Assembly (NCBI RefSeq): GCF_014650955.1
Contig: NZ_BMVY01000017.1
Location: forward strand, 62,001-126,000
Direction of reading: 5' to 3'
DNA length: 64,000 nucleotides
Source: Streptomyces tauricus
Lineage (GTDB): Bacteria; Actinomycetota; Actinomycetes; Streptomycetales; Streptomycetaceae
Part shown: positions 1 through 7,038 of the stretch, piece by piece
How positions within the stretch are numbered: position 1 is the stretch's first letter
Layout: every line of letters starts with the position of its first letter
Made by a program: the position numbers and the translations under genes
Notes under the pieces: model-generated
The model's input: the letters and a program-made list of their open reading frames with translations, nothing else
Told to the model about the DNA's origin: nothing
Databases searched by the model: none

Positions 1-620
1 TTGGCCGCGGTTTTCTTGGCCGCGGTCTTCTTGGCGGGAGCGGTCTTCTTCACGGGCGCGCTCTTCTTCGCGGGTGCGGCCTTCTTCGCGGGTGCGGCCT
101 TCTTCGCAGGTGCCCTCTTGCGCGTCGCGGTCTTCCGCCGGGGCCTCTCCTGCGGCTCCTCTTCCTCCGGCTCCTCTTCTTCCGGCTCCTCTTCCGGCTC
201 CTCTTCCTCCTCTTCTTCCTCCTCTTCTTCCTCCTCCGGCTCCTCCTCGTACTCCTCGTCCGGCTCTTCCTCGTACTCCTCGTCGTCCTCGTCCCCCGAG
301 ATCGACTTCTCTCCGATCCGGGCCGTACGGTCGCTGAGGGCACCGGCGAGCGTGCTCATGCCCCGGTCGGCGGCGGCGGTCATCGCCTTGCGGCCCGCGT
401 CCAGCACTTCCCCGCGCAGCTGCTCCTGCAGCTCGGCGAACTGCGGAAGCTCCCCGAGCCTGCGCATCCCCTCGGCGGCGAGCTGGCGGGGTTCGAGGCC
501 GAAGCGCCGGCCCGCCAGATAGGTCGCGACGGACAGCGCCAGCCGGCCCTTCTTGGTGCGGCCCAGTACATAGCCGCCCACTACGGCAGCCGCGAGAGCC
601 ACCTTGTCCTTGTCTTCCAT
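1..620 (-). CDS. Gas vesicle cluster charge-block protein (3' end outside window)
   Basis: About 206 codons are visible and the stop lies beyond the left edge. The ATG at 620 sits 7 nt after the gvpG stop, so it is the next gene of the gvp operon. Residues 1-90 form a small domain starting MEDKDKVALAAAVVGGYVLG, with a short hydrophobic segment. It is followed by a very acidic Glu-rich tract (about residues 100-150) and then a histone-H1-like tail of repeated Lys-Ala-Pro units of the AKKAAP type. Homologues in Streptomyces gvp clusters are often loosely labelled DNA primase; nothing seen here supports primase activity. A structural or regulatory role in gas vesicle formation is inferred from position only. 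Confidence 0.8.
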   Translation of the reverse strand, partial: MEDKDKVALAAAVVGGYVLGRTKKGRLALSVATYLAGRRFGLEPRQLAAEGMRRLGELPQFAELQEQLRGEVLDAGRKAMTAAADRGMSTLAGALSDRTARIGEKSISGDEDDEEYEEEPDEEYEEEPEEEEEEEEEEEEEPEEEPEEEEPEEEEPQERPRRKTATRKRAPAKKAAPAKKAAPAKKSAPVKKTAPAKKTAAKKTAA

Positions 621-627
621 GAGCCCA

Positions 628-882
628 TCACCTTCGATCGTTCGGGGAGGAGCGGGCCCGTGCGGCGTGCAGCCGGTCGAGCAGTCGTTCCTCTTCTCTT
701 TCGAACTCCTCCAGGCCGATGTCCCCGTCCTCGAACTCCTGGTTCAGCACAGCCAGCTGGGTGCGGAGGACTCCGGGGTCGTGCAGCTCTCGCTCGGCGG
801 CGTCGTTGAGCTTCTCCGCCACCCAGACGACGCCGCGGACCGGCGCGATGGGGAGGGTGAGCAGCCCGGTGATCAGTCCCAT
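628..882 (-). CDS. gvpG: Gas vesicle protein GvpG
   Basis: 84-aa small protein matching the GvpG family in size and composition: a hydrophobic N-terminus (MGLITGLLTLPIAPVRG) followed by an amphipathic, Glu/Arg-rich helical half with an EEFEREEERLLDRL segment likely to coil. GvpG is an accessory protein that interacts with GvpF/L during vesicle assembly. The ATG at 882 starts 1 nt after the gvpF stop, so translation is probably coupled. Confidence 0.87.
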   Translation of the reverse strand: MGLITGLLTLPIAPVRGVVWVAEKLNDAAERELHDPGVLRTQLAVLNQEFEDGDIGLEEFEREEERLLDRLHAARARSSPNDRR

Positions 883-883
883 C

Positions 884-1633
884 TCAGACTCCGGCGGCGT
901 GGACGGGAGTGCCTTCGGCGGCGACGAAGCTGTAGCAGGGCAGGGGACCGGAAAGGCGCAGTTCCACGCGGTCGCGGTGGGTGTGCGCGAAGCGCTCCGC
1001 GGCCTTGCGGAAGGCCTCGCTGTCGCCGCGGCCGACGAGGAACGACGTGTTCAGGACACACCCCTGGACCTCGGGGCCCGAGGTCACCGCGCGCGCCCTG
1101 GGCGTCAGCTCACCCAGAGCCCGCCGGCCCGCTTCGGCGGCCCGGCTCTCCAGTGCGGCGGCCACCGCCTGGCCCAGCCTGAGGCTCGCTTCGTAACCGG
1201 GCCGTCGGCGTACCTCGTCCCTCAGCCGGCGGACCTGCTTGTCCTCCGCGACGAGGCTTGCCAGCGCGTGTTGCGCCGGGAGCGCCTTGACGTTGATCTC
1301 GACCCCGTCGGAGAGGTGCTCCAGCGCGACCAGGTGCTCGGCCTCCTGGACCGCCAGCCGGTCGAGCACCGTCTCCTCGTCGGCCGCGATCATTCCGAAG
1401 CGCATCGGCAGCACCGGGCCCTGTTCCGACAGGCGCAGCAGCAGTTCCTGGTGGGCGAGCAGATCCCGGCGTCTGGCGCGGAGCGCGGGCGGAGCCTCGC
1501 TGACGACGGCCGCGACCCGCCCGCGCCGGATCAGCCGCAGTGGCGCGGCCGGGCTGCCCACACCCCGCGCGTCGGCGGGCAGCGGTCCCGCGGCGCGGAT
1601 GATCGCGTACACGTACACACCTTCGTCCGGCAC
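884..1633 (-). CDS. gvpF: Gas vesicle protein GvpF/GvpL family
   Basis: 249 aa with a GTG start. The opening VYVYAIIRA is the typical first strand of the GvpF/L fold, followed by the conserved region around LLRLSEQGPVLPMRFGMI and the C-terminal strand LRLSGPLPCYSFV. GvpF/L proteins are minor shell or assembly components that contact GvpA. It lies between gvpA (3-nt gap) and gvpG (1-nt gap) in one transcription unit. Assignment as F rather than L rests on position beside gvpA and gvpG and is less certain than family membership. Confidence 0.88.
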   Translation of the reverse strand: MPDEGVYVYAIIRAAGPLPADARGVGSPAAPLRLIRRGRVAAVVSEAPPALRARRRDLLAHQELLLRLSEQGPVLPMRFGMIAADEETVLDRLAVQEAEHLVALEHLSDGVEINVKALPAQHALASLVAEDKQVRRLRDEVRRRPGYEASLRLGQAVAAALESRAAEAGRRALGELTPRARAVTSGPEVQGCVLNTSFLVGRGDSEAFRKAAERFAHTHRDRVELRLSGPLPCYSFVAAEGTPVHAAGV

Positions 1634-1636
1634 GGC

Positions 1637-2116
1637 TCACGCCTCCACGGGTCGTCGGCGGCTCGTACCGCTCCGGGCCGGGGCGCGCCGCTTCCGCGGC
1701 CGTTCCTGCCGGGTTTCCTCCGCCGCTTCCTCGTCCTCGTCGAAGTCGTCGTAGTCGTCGTCACGGCCGCCGACGGCCCGGCGGACGGTGTCGCCCACGT
1801 TCTCCGCGGCCTTGCGCACCTTGCGCTTGCCGATGGACTTGGCGGCACTGCCGCCGAGCAGTTCGGGGATGGTGGTGCTGCCGGAGTCGTGCTCCAGGTC
1901 GAGCCGGTTGCACGCCTCCGCGAAGCGCAGATACGTGTCCACGCTCGCCACGACGATGCGCGCGTCTATCTTGAGGATCTCGATGCCGACCAGGGACACC
2001 CGGACGAACACGTCGATGACCATGCCCCGGTCAAGGATCAGTTCGAGCACGTCGTACAACGTGCCGGCGCGCGGCGGGCAGGCAACGACCTCGTCGGAGT
2101 AGGTGGTCGCAGGCAT
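1637..2116 (-). CDS. gvpA: Gas vesicle structural protein GvpA/GvpJ type with charged tail
   Basis: 159 aa from the ATG at 2116; an upstream in-frame start at 2152 would only add 12 unconserved residues. The N-terminal 75 residues carry the GvpA signature (LYDVLELILDRGMVIDVFVR, then VGIEILKIDARIVVASVDTYLRFAEA). Canonical GvpA is about 70-75 aa. Here an extra 80 residues follow, ending in an acidic patch (DDDYDDFDEDEE) and a basic Arg/Pro tail. Such extensions occur in actinomycete gvp clusters. Whether this is the main shell protein or a GvpJ-like minor component cannot be decided here; it is the only such gene in view. Confidence 0.87.
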   Translation of the reverse strand: MPATTYSDEVVACPPRAGTLYDVLELILDRGMVIDVFVRVSLVGIEILKIDARIVVASVDTYLRFAEACNRLDLEHDSGSTTIPELLGGSAAKSIGKRKVRKAAENVGDTVRRAVGGRDDDYDDFDEDEEAAEETRQERPRKRRAPARSGTSRRRPVEA

Positions 2117-2155
2117 GAGGGGTCCTTCCGGTAGTCGGGCAACCTGGGGCACTGC

Positions 2156-2476
2156 TCACTCGTCGGCGGACCCCCGCCGATAGCGGCGGACCCTGCGGTA
2201 CTCCATGAGCTCGCCGTCCTGGTCGAGCCGCACCTCGTACGACGCGAGAAGGCTCGTCGTGTCCGGAATCCGGGGCAGCTCGAGGACGTCCACGACGACG
2301 CACCAGCCGTCGTCGTCCCGCCTCACCGCCGATACGCCCTCGGTGGGATGGCCGATCAGGCCCTCCAGGCTCCGGCAGGCCGCACGCGCCGCGTGTTCCG
2401 CCCCTCCCGCACGCGGGGAGCGGGGAGCGGTCGTCGTCGAGGACTTCCGGGCACGCGGCCGACGCTCTTCTGCCAT
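2156..2476 (-). CDS. gvpO: Gas vesicle protein GvpO
   Basis: 106 aa, first gene of the gvp operon. The ATG at 2476 (MAEERRPRARKSSTT) is preferred because the upstream extension to 2707 is repetitive low-complexity sequence. A basic, Ala/Arg-rich N-terminus is followed by the GvpO domain, with the pattern LEGLIGHPTEGVSAV, then GWCVVVDVLELPRIPDTTSLLA and YEVRLDQDGELMEYRRV. GvpO is required for vesicle formation in haloarchaea and is conserved in actinomycete clusters. The stop lies 39 nt before the gvpA start. Confidence 0.87.
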   Translation of the reverse strand: MAEERRPRARKSSTTTAPRSPRAGGAEHAARAACRSLEGLIGHPTEGVSAVRRDDDGWCVVVDVLELPRIPDTTSLLASYEVRLDQDGELMEYRRVRRYRRGSADE

Positions 2477-2620
2477 ACACGCAAGTCTGGTAGCTGTGCG
2501 GCGTGGCGCATCTTGAGCGGGGCAGTCGGGTGCCGGGCCCGCCCCCGGACCGCACGGACCTCGTTGATCACCGCCCCGGCCCGACCCGGCGAGGGCTGCC
2601 CCGGCCCGGCTCGGCCCCGG

Positions 2621-2677
2621 CTGACTCGGCCCCGGCTGACTCGGCCCGACTGACCCGGCCCGGCTGACCCGATCCGG
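2621..2677. repeat. Four 14-15 bp tandem repeats upstream of gvpO
   Basis: Four head-to-tail units of the form CTGACTCGGCCCCGG start at 2621, 2636, 2650 and 2664, differing at one to three positions. They lie in the 247-bp gap between gvpO and the binding-protein gene, where the gvp promoter should be. Function unknown. Confidence 0.8.
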
Positions 2678-2723
2678 CCCGGCTACGGAATCAGGGCCTC
2701 GTCCCACACAGCGACGTCGCGTC

Positions 2724-3887
2724 CTACAGACCCGCGATCGCGTTCCAGCGCTTCGCGAACTCCGTGCGTTCCTTCGCGGTGATGTCGCGGGCGATCGCGA
2801 GCCTCTTGCGCATGGCGGTGTCGGGGAAGATGAGCGGGTCCTCGGCGAGGGCGGCGGTCTCCTCGTCCTTGGCGGAGGCCAGGATGTCCTGGGCGGCCGG
2901 GACGGGGCAGACGTAGTTGACCCAGGCGGCGAGTTCGGCGGCCACGGCGGGCTCGTAGTAGTAGTCGACGAGTTTTTCGGCGTTCGCCTTGTGGCGGGCG
3001 AGGTTCGGGATCATCAGGGACTCGGACCAGAACTCGGCTCCCTCCTGAGGCACGACGAACTCGATGTCGGGATCGTCGGCCTGGAGCTGGATCACGTCAC
3101 CGCTGTACGCCTGGCAGGCCAGCACGTCACCGCTCGACAGGTCCTTGATGTAGTCGTTGCCGGTGAAGCGGCGGATGTGGTCCGCGCGGACGAGCTTGTC
3201 GACCTGGTCGCACATCCTGTGGAAGTCGTCCGCGGTCCACCGGGTGATGTCGACGCCGTTGCCCTGCATCAGCAGCGCGAACGCCTCGTCGAGCCCCGAC
3301 AGGAGCGTGACGCGGCCCTTGAGGTCGGCGGCCCACAGATCGGACACGTGCCGGATCTCCCGGCCCAGCCTGCGGCGGTTGTACGCGATACCGGTGATCC
3401 CCGACTGCCACGGCACGGTGTGGCGGCGCCCCGGGTCGAAGGCCGGGGAACGCAGTTGCGGGTCGAGGTACTCGGTGATGTTCGGCTGCCGGGAGCGGTC
3501 CATCTCCTGGACCCAGCCGAGGCGTACGAACCGCGCGCACATCCAGTCGCTGATGACGATCAGGTCCCGGCCGGTCTCCTGGTGGTTCATCAGGGACGGG
3601 CTGACCTTGCCGAAGAACTCGTCGTTGTCGTTGATCTCCTCGGTGTACGTGACCGCGATCCCGGTCCGCTTCCCGAAAGCCTCCAGGGTCGGGCGCCGTG
3701 ACTCGTCCTCGTCGTCCGTGTCGATGTAGAGCGGCCAGTTCGCCCAGGTCAGGCGCTTCTCCGTGGCCGACAGATCGCTTCTTCGGCGGTCTGCGGGGGC
3801 GACGTACGCGGCGGGCACCCCGCAGCCCGCGGCGAGCACGGTCGCGGCGCCCGTGCCGAGGGTGCGCAGCAGGGAGCGGCGGGACAT
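2724..3887 (-). CDS. Polyamine-type ABC transporter substrate-binding lipoprotein (PotD family)
   Basis: 387 aa from the ATG at 3887 (MSRRSLLRTLGTG); a longer reading to 3962 exists but adds no recognisable sequence. The N-terminus has a twin-arginine motif followed by the lipobox LAAGC, so it is probably a Tat-exported lipoprotein. The mature part reads LTWANWPLYIDTDDEDESRR, as in spermidine/putrescine binding proteins, then TYTEEINDNDEFFGK and a PWQSGITGIAYNRR region. No ATPase or permease gene is adjacent: the gvp genes lie downstream and a sensor kinase upstream, so its transporter partners must be elsewhere. The aminobutyraldehyde dehydrogenase and aminotransferase 4-7 kb away fit polyamine use. 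Confidence 0.87.
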   Translation of the reverse strand: MSRRSLLRTLGTGAATVLAAGCGVPAAYVAPADRRRSDLSATEKRLTWANWPLYIDTDDEDESRRPTLEAFGKRTGIAVTYTEEINDNDEFFGKVSPSLMNHQETGRDLIVISDWMCARFVRLGWVQEMDRSRQPNITEYLDPQLRSPAFDPGRRHTVPWQSGITGIAYNRRRLGREIRHVSDLWAADLKGRVTLLSGLDEAFALLMQGNGVDITRWTADDFHRMCDQVDKLVRADHIRRFTGNDYIKDLSSGDVLACQAYSGDVIQLQADDPDIEFVVPQEGAEFWSESLMIPNLARHKANAEKLVDYYYEPAVAAELAAWVNYVCPVPAAQDILASAKDEETAALAEDPLIFPDTAMRKRLAIARDITAKERTEFAKRWNAIAGL

Positions 3888-4019
3888 GCGGGTTCTCGGG
3901 GTGGGGTGGCTCCGGTTCGCTGGCACGTCCGCAGCATGCCGGGTGCCCTGGCGGGCGGGCAATGGACGTTGCGTCCAGCGGTAGGCCCGTCGGGCGACAG
4001 GGTGTCGCCCCCGCCGCCC

Positions 4020-5516
4020 CTACCCGTTCCCGTCCACACATGGGGGCTGCGCCCCCTCGCCCCCCGTATCGCGCTGCGCGCTCGTCCTCAAACGCCGGAC
4101 GGGCTGGTAGTCAGCCCCTCCGGCGTTTGAGGAGCGGGGGTTCGGGGGCAGCGCCCCCGAGACGTGGACGATGGGGGTCCCCCGCTCGAGCGCAGCCGAG
4201 AGGGGGGAGGGAAGGGGCGGCGGGGGCGGGAACACCACCTCCACCCACAACCCGCCCTCCCCCCGCGCCCGCGCCTCCACCACACCCCCATGCGCCCCCA
4301 CGATCGCCGCCACGATCGACAGCCCCAGCCCCGCCCCCTCGCGGGAGCGCCCCCGCACCCGCTCCACCCCCACCCTCCGGAACGGTTCGAACAGCGCGCC
4401 CACCTGATCGGCCGGCACCACCGGCCCGCTGTTGGCGATCCGCAACGAGGCCCGCCCGTCGACGACCCCGGTCCAGACGGTGACCCAACCGCCCGCCCCC
4501 TGCGGCACGTTGTGGCGGACGGCGTTCTCCAGCAGGTTGCTCACCATCCGCCCGACCAGGTGCGGGTCCCCGACGAGCGGCGCGGAGGCCAACTCGGCAG
4601 CCACCCGGGGCCCGGGGCCGTGCCCGACCCCGGACCCGTCCTGGGGCAGCAGCTCAGCCGCCAGGACCGCGAGATCCACCGACTCCCGCTCGGGCTCGGC
4701 CCGCTGCCCGCGCGCCAGCGTGAGCAGCGCCTCGATCAGCCGCTCCTGCTCCTGCCCGGCGGCCCGCACCCGGAGACAGGCCGCCCGCAGGGACGCGGCG
4801 TCGGCGCGCGGGTCGGCCAGCGCCACGTCGACGACGGCCTGCTGGAGGGTGAGCGGAGTACGCAACTCGTGCGACGCGTTGGCCACGAACCGCCGCTGCG
4901 CCTCGAAGGCGCCCTCGAGCCGGGCGAGCAGATCGTCGAACGTGTCGGCGAGGACCTTGAGTTCGTCGTCGGGGCCGGACACGGCGAGGCGCCGGTGCAG
5001 ATCGTCCGCGGAGATCCGCCGGGCCGCGACCGCCATGTCCCTGAGCGGCGCGAGAACCCGCCCCGCGACCAGCCAGCCGAGGATCAGCGAGGCGATCACC
5101 ATGACACCGAGCGCGATCCCCGACTCGATGAGCAACTGGTGGAGCTGGTCGTTGCGCTGGACGGCCAGCCGCTCGCGCACATACCTCTCGACCGCGCCCG
5201 CCCCCGGCTTCACGACCGGCCCGGAGCCCGTGTCCCCCGTACCGGCCTCACCCTCCCCCGGCGTCGGCCGCTCACCAGATCCCGCTCCCGATCCGGATCC
5301 CGATCCCGACACGGCCAGCGACTGGTCGTCGGCCACGAGCGCGTACGTGAGCGCCAGCAGCACCGCCCCCGTCACGACGAACAGCCCGCTGTAGAGCAGG
5401 GTCAACCGCCACCGGACGCTCTGCGGCCGCCGCCCCCTCCGCGCCCCCGGGAACGCGAACCGGCCGCGCACCACGCCCGTACCGCCCACGCGGCCTGTAC
5501 CGCTCACACCGCTCAC
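4020..5516 (-). CDS. Two-component sensor histidine kinase
   Basis: 498 aa with a GTG start whose GTGA overlaps the stop of the response regulator gene. Order: cytoplasmic Arg-rich lead, TM1 (about 39-61), a Gly/Ser/Pro-rich extracytoplasmic stretch (65-125), TM2 (about 129-151), HAMP, HisKA with the phospho-acceptor His216 in NASHELRTPL, and HATPase with LLENAVRHN and a GLGLSIVAAIVGAHGG box. The last 60 or so residues, after WVEVVFPPPPP, are translated from a Streptomyces intergenic palindrome (4085-4133), so the natural C-terminus has been replaced or extended. The signal is unknown. Confidence 0.9.
   Translation of the reverse strand: MSGVSGTGRVGGTGVVRGRFAFPGARRGRRPQSVRWRLTLLYSGLFVVTGAVLLALTYALVADDQSLAVSGSGSGSGAGSGERPTPGEGEAGTGDTGSGPVVKPGAGAVERYVRERLAVQRNDQLHQLLIESGIALGVMVIASLILGWLVAGRVLAPLRDMAVAARRISADDLHRRLAVSGPDDELKVLADTFDDLLARLEGAFEAQRRFVANASHELRTPLTLQQAVVDVALADPRADAASLRAACLRVRAAGQEQERLIEALLTLARGQRAEPERESVDLAVLAAELLPQDGSGVGHGPGPRVAAELASAPLVGDPHLVGRMVSNLLENAVRHNVPQGAGGWVTVWTGVVDGRASLRIANSGPVVPADQVGALFEPFRRVGVERVRGRSREGAGLGLSIVAAIVGAHGGVVEARARGEGGLWVEVVFPPPPPLPSPLSAALERGTPIVHVSGALPPNPRSSNAGGADYQPVRRLRTSAQRDTGGEGAQPPCVDGNG
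4085..4133. repeat. Streptomyces intergenic palindrome (terminator-like)
   Basis: A 15-bp inverted repeat, TCCTCAAACGCCGGA at 4085-4099 and its complement at 4119-4133, with an inner GGGCT/AGCCC stem. The same element occurs at 44021-44072. It falls inside the 3' end of the histidine kinase reading frame. Confidence 0.85.
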
Positions 5517-6166
5517 ACCCGGTACCCCGCCTGCGCCACCGTCTCTATCAACGGTGGGTCACCGAGCTTGCGCCGCAGCCTGCTGACCGTCACCTTCACG
5601 GTCTGGGTGAAGGGATCGGCCGCCTCGTCCCAGCCGCGCTCCAGCAGTTCCTCGGCGGAGACCACCGCCCCGCCGGCCGCCATCAGCAGCTCCAGGACCG
5701 CGAACTCCTTCGGGCCGAGCGGCAGTTGCCGCCCCTCGCGGGACGCCACCCGACGGGCGGGGTCGAGCCGCAGGTCGCCGCGGACCAGTACGGGCGGCAA
5801 CGCGGGCTGCGCGCGCCGCCCCAGGGCTCGTATCCGCGCGACGAGTTCGGTGAAGGCGAAGGGCTTCGGCAGGTAGTCGTCGGCGCCCATACCGAGCCCC
5901 GCGACCCGGTCGGCGACCGTGCCGGACGCGGTCAGCATCAGTACCCGCGCCCGGCTGCCCCCCTCGGCCAGGGCCCGGCAGACCCGGTCACCGTGCAGTC
6001 CGGGCAGGTCACGGTCGAGCACGACGACGTCGTATCCGTTGACCGTGGCCCGCTCCAGCGCCGCATGGCCGTCCAGTGCGAGATCGACGGCCATCCCCTC
6101 TCTGCGCAGTCCCGCCGCGACGGTCTCGGCGAGCTCCTCGTGGTCCTCGACCACCAATACGCGCAT
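5513..6166 (-). CDS. OmpR-family response regulator
   Basis: 217 aa. The ATG at 6166 (MRVLVVEDHEELAE) has GGAG six nt upstream; an ATG two codons earlier lacks such spacing. The receiver domain (1-115) shows the acidic pair ED, the phosphorylatable Asp in VVLDRDLPG, Thr in MLTASG and Lys in YLPKPF. The C-terminal winged helix (125-217) reads LPLGPKEFAVLELLM and TVKVTVSRLRRKLG, as in OmpR/PhoB proteins. It is co-transcribed with the kinase (4-nt overlap) and divergent from the secreted Cys protein at 6348, its likely nearest target. Confidence 0.94.
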   Translation of the reverse strand: MRVLVVEDHEELAETVAAGLRREGMAVDLALDGHAALERATVNGYDVVVLDRDLPGLHGDRVCRALAEGGSRARVLMLTASGTVADRVAGLGMGADDYLPKPFAFTELVARIRALGRRAQPALPPVLVRGDLRLDPARRVASREGRQLPLGPKEFAVLELLMAAGGAVVSAEELLERGWDEAADPFTQTVKVTVSRLRRKLGDPPLIETVAQAGYRV

Positions 6167-6347
6167 CGGCATCTCCGGCTGCGTCTCCGGCTGTTGCGAA
6201 CCCTGCGGCCAGCGTGCCCGCCGGACGGTAACAGGGTGGTAAGAGCGCCCGTTCCCGTGCCGTAACCGCCCGCGCGCTGAGGTGTTCCCGACCGACGACC
6301 TGCGTCCCCGAACAGCCGACGCAGCCGGAGACACCAGGGAGGAACCC

Positions 6348-6920
6348 ATGCGAAGTTCGACGAAACGGCACCGCCGACTGGCCGCCGCCTGCGCCCTGAT
6401 CAGCGCTCTCACGCTCGGCGGGGTGTACGCCGGTCAGTCCGTGGCCGCCGGATCGCCCTCGCCGTCCGACGGTGACTCGTCGTCGGCGAAGCCGCCGGAG
6501 GACGACGGCTCTACCGACTGGAAGCGCCAGGACAAGGCGTCCCGCGCGTACACCGAGTGCATGCGGGACAACGGGCTGGAGGACTTCCCCGACATCGTCA
6601 TCTATACGGCGGACGGGGGCCGCGGGGTGAAGGTGCGGATCGACCGGGGTGAGGGTGACGGGGCGAAGCGCCCGGACCCGACCTCGAAGGAGTTCCGCAA
6701 GGCCGCGAAGGCCTGTCAGGACATCCTCGACGAGATCGGCGTCAAGCTCCCGGTCCCGCCCGGTGACCTGCCCGGGAAGGGCGACGGCCCCTTCCCCGGC
6801 CCCGGCGGCTGCGGCGAGATCCGGCAGCGCGAGAAGGGGACCGGGGAGAAGGGGAGCGGCGATCAGCGCGAGGACGGCGACACGGAGTCGAGCGTCGAGG
6901 GGCTCGTCTTCAGCGGCTGA
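6348..6920 (+). CDS. Small secreted protein with CMR-NG / KACQ motifs
   Basis: 190 aa from the ATG at 6348, which has GGAGG 6 nt upstream. An N-terminal signal peptide (RHRRLAAACALISALTLGG) is followed by a Ser/Asp-rich linker and a domain with YTECMRDNGLEDFPDI and FRKAAKACQDIL. This pair of Cys motifs is found in secreted actinobacterial proteins often encoded beside HlyD/MacB-type exporters or two-component systems; their function is not established. It is divergent from the response regulator, so shared control is plausible. A 14-bp inverted repeat follows the stop. Confidence 0.83.
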   Translation: MRSSTKRHRRLAAACALISALTLGGVYAGQSVAAGSPSPSDGDSSSAKPPEDDGSTDWKRQDKASRAYTECMRDNGLEDFPDIVIYTADGGRGVKVRIDRGEGDGAKRPDPTSKEFRKAAKACQDILDEIGVKLPVPPGDLPGKGDGPFPGPGGCGEIRQREKGTGEKGSGDQREDGDTESSVEGLVFSG

Positions 6921-6970
6921 CCCGCGTCCGGCCACCGAACCGGTGCTCGGCACCGGCAGCAGCACCTGTA

Positions 6971-7006
6971 GCGGCCCCGGGCGGACCGACTCCCGCCCGG
7001 GGCCGC
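6971..7006. terminator. Bidirectional terminator hairpin
   Basis: Perfect 14-bp stem GCGGCCCCGGGCGG (6971-6984) with its complement at 6993-7006 and an 8-nt loop, between the convergent ends of the secreted-protein gene and the dehydrogenase gene. Confidence 0.82.
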
Positions 7007-7038
7007 ACCCCCGTATCCCGGTACCGCCTACCGACTCC

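Noticed and set aside
719..2134. 471-codon plus-strand frame over the gvp genes
   Set aside because: It is antisense to gvpG-gvpF-gvpA, whose proteins are clearly recognisable; long shadows are normal at this GC content.
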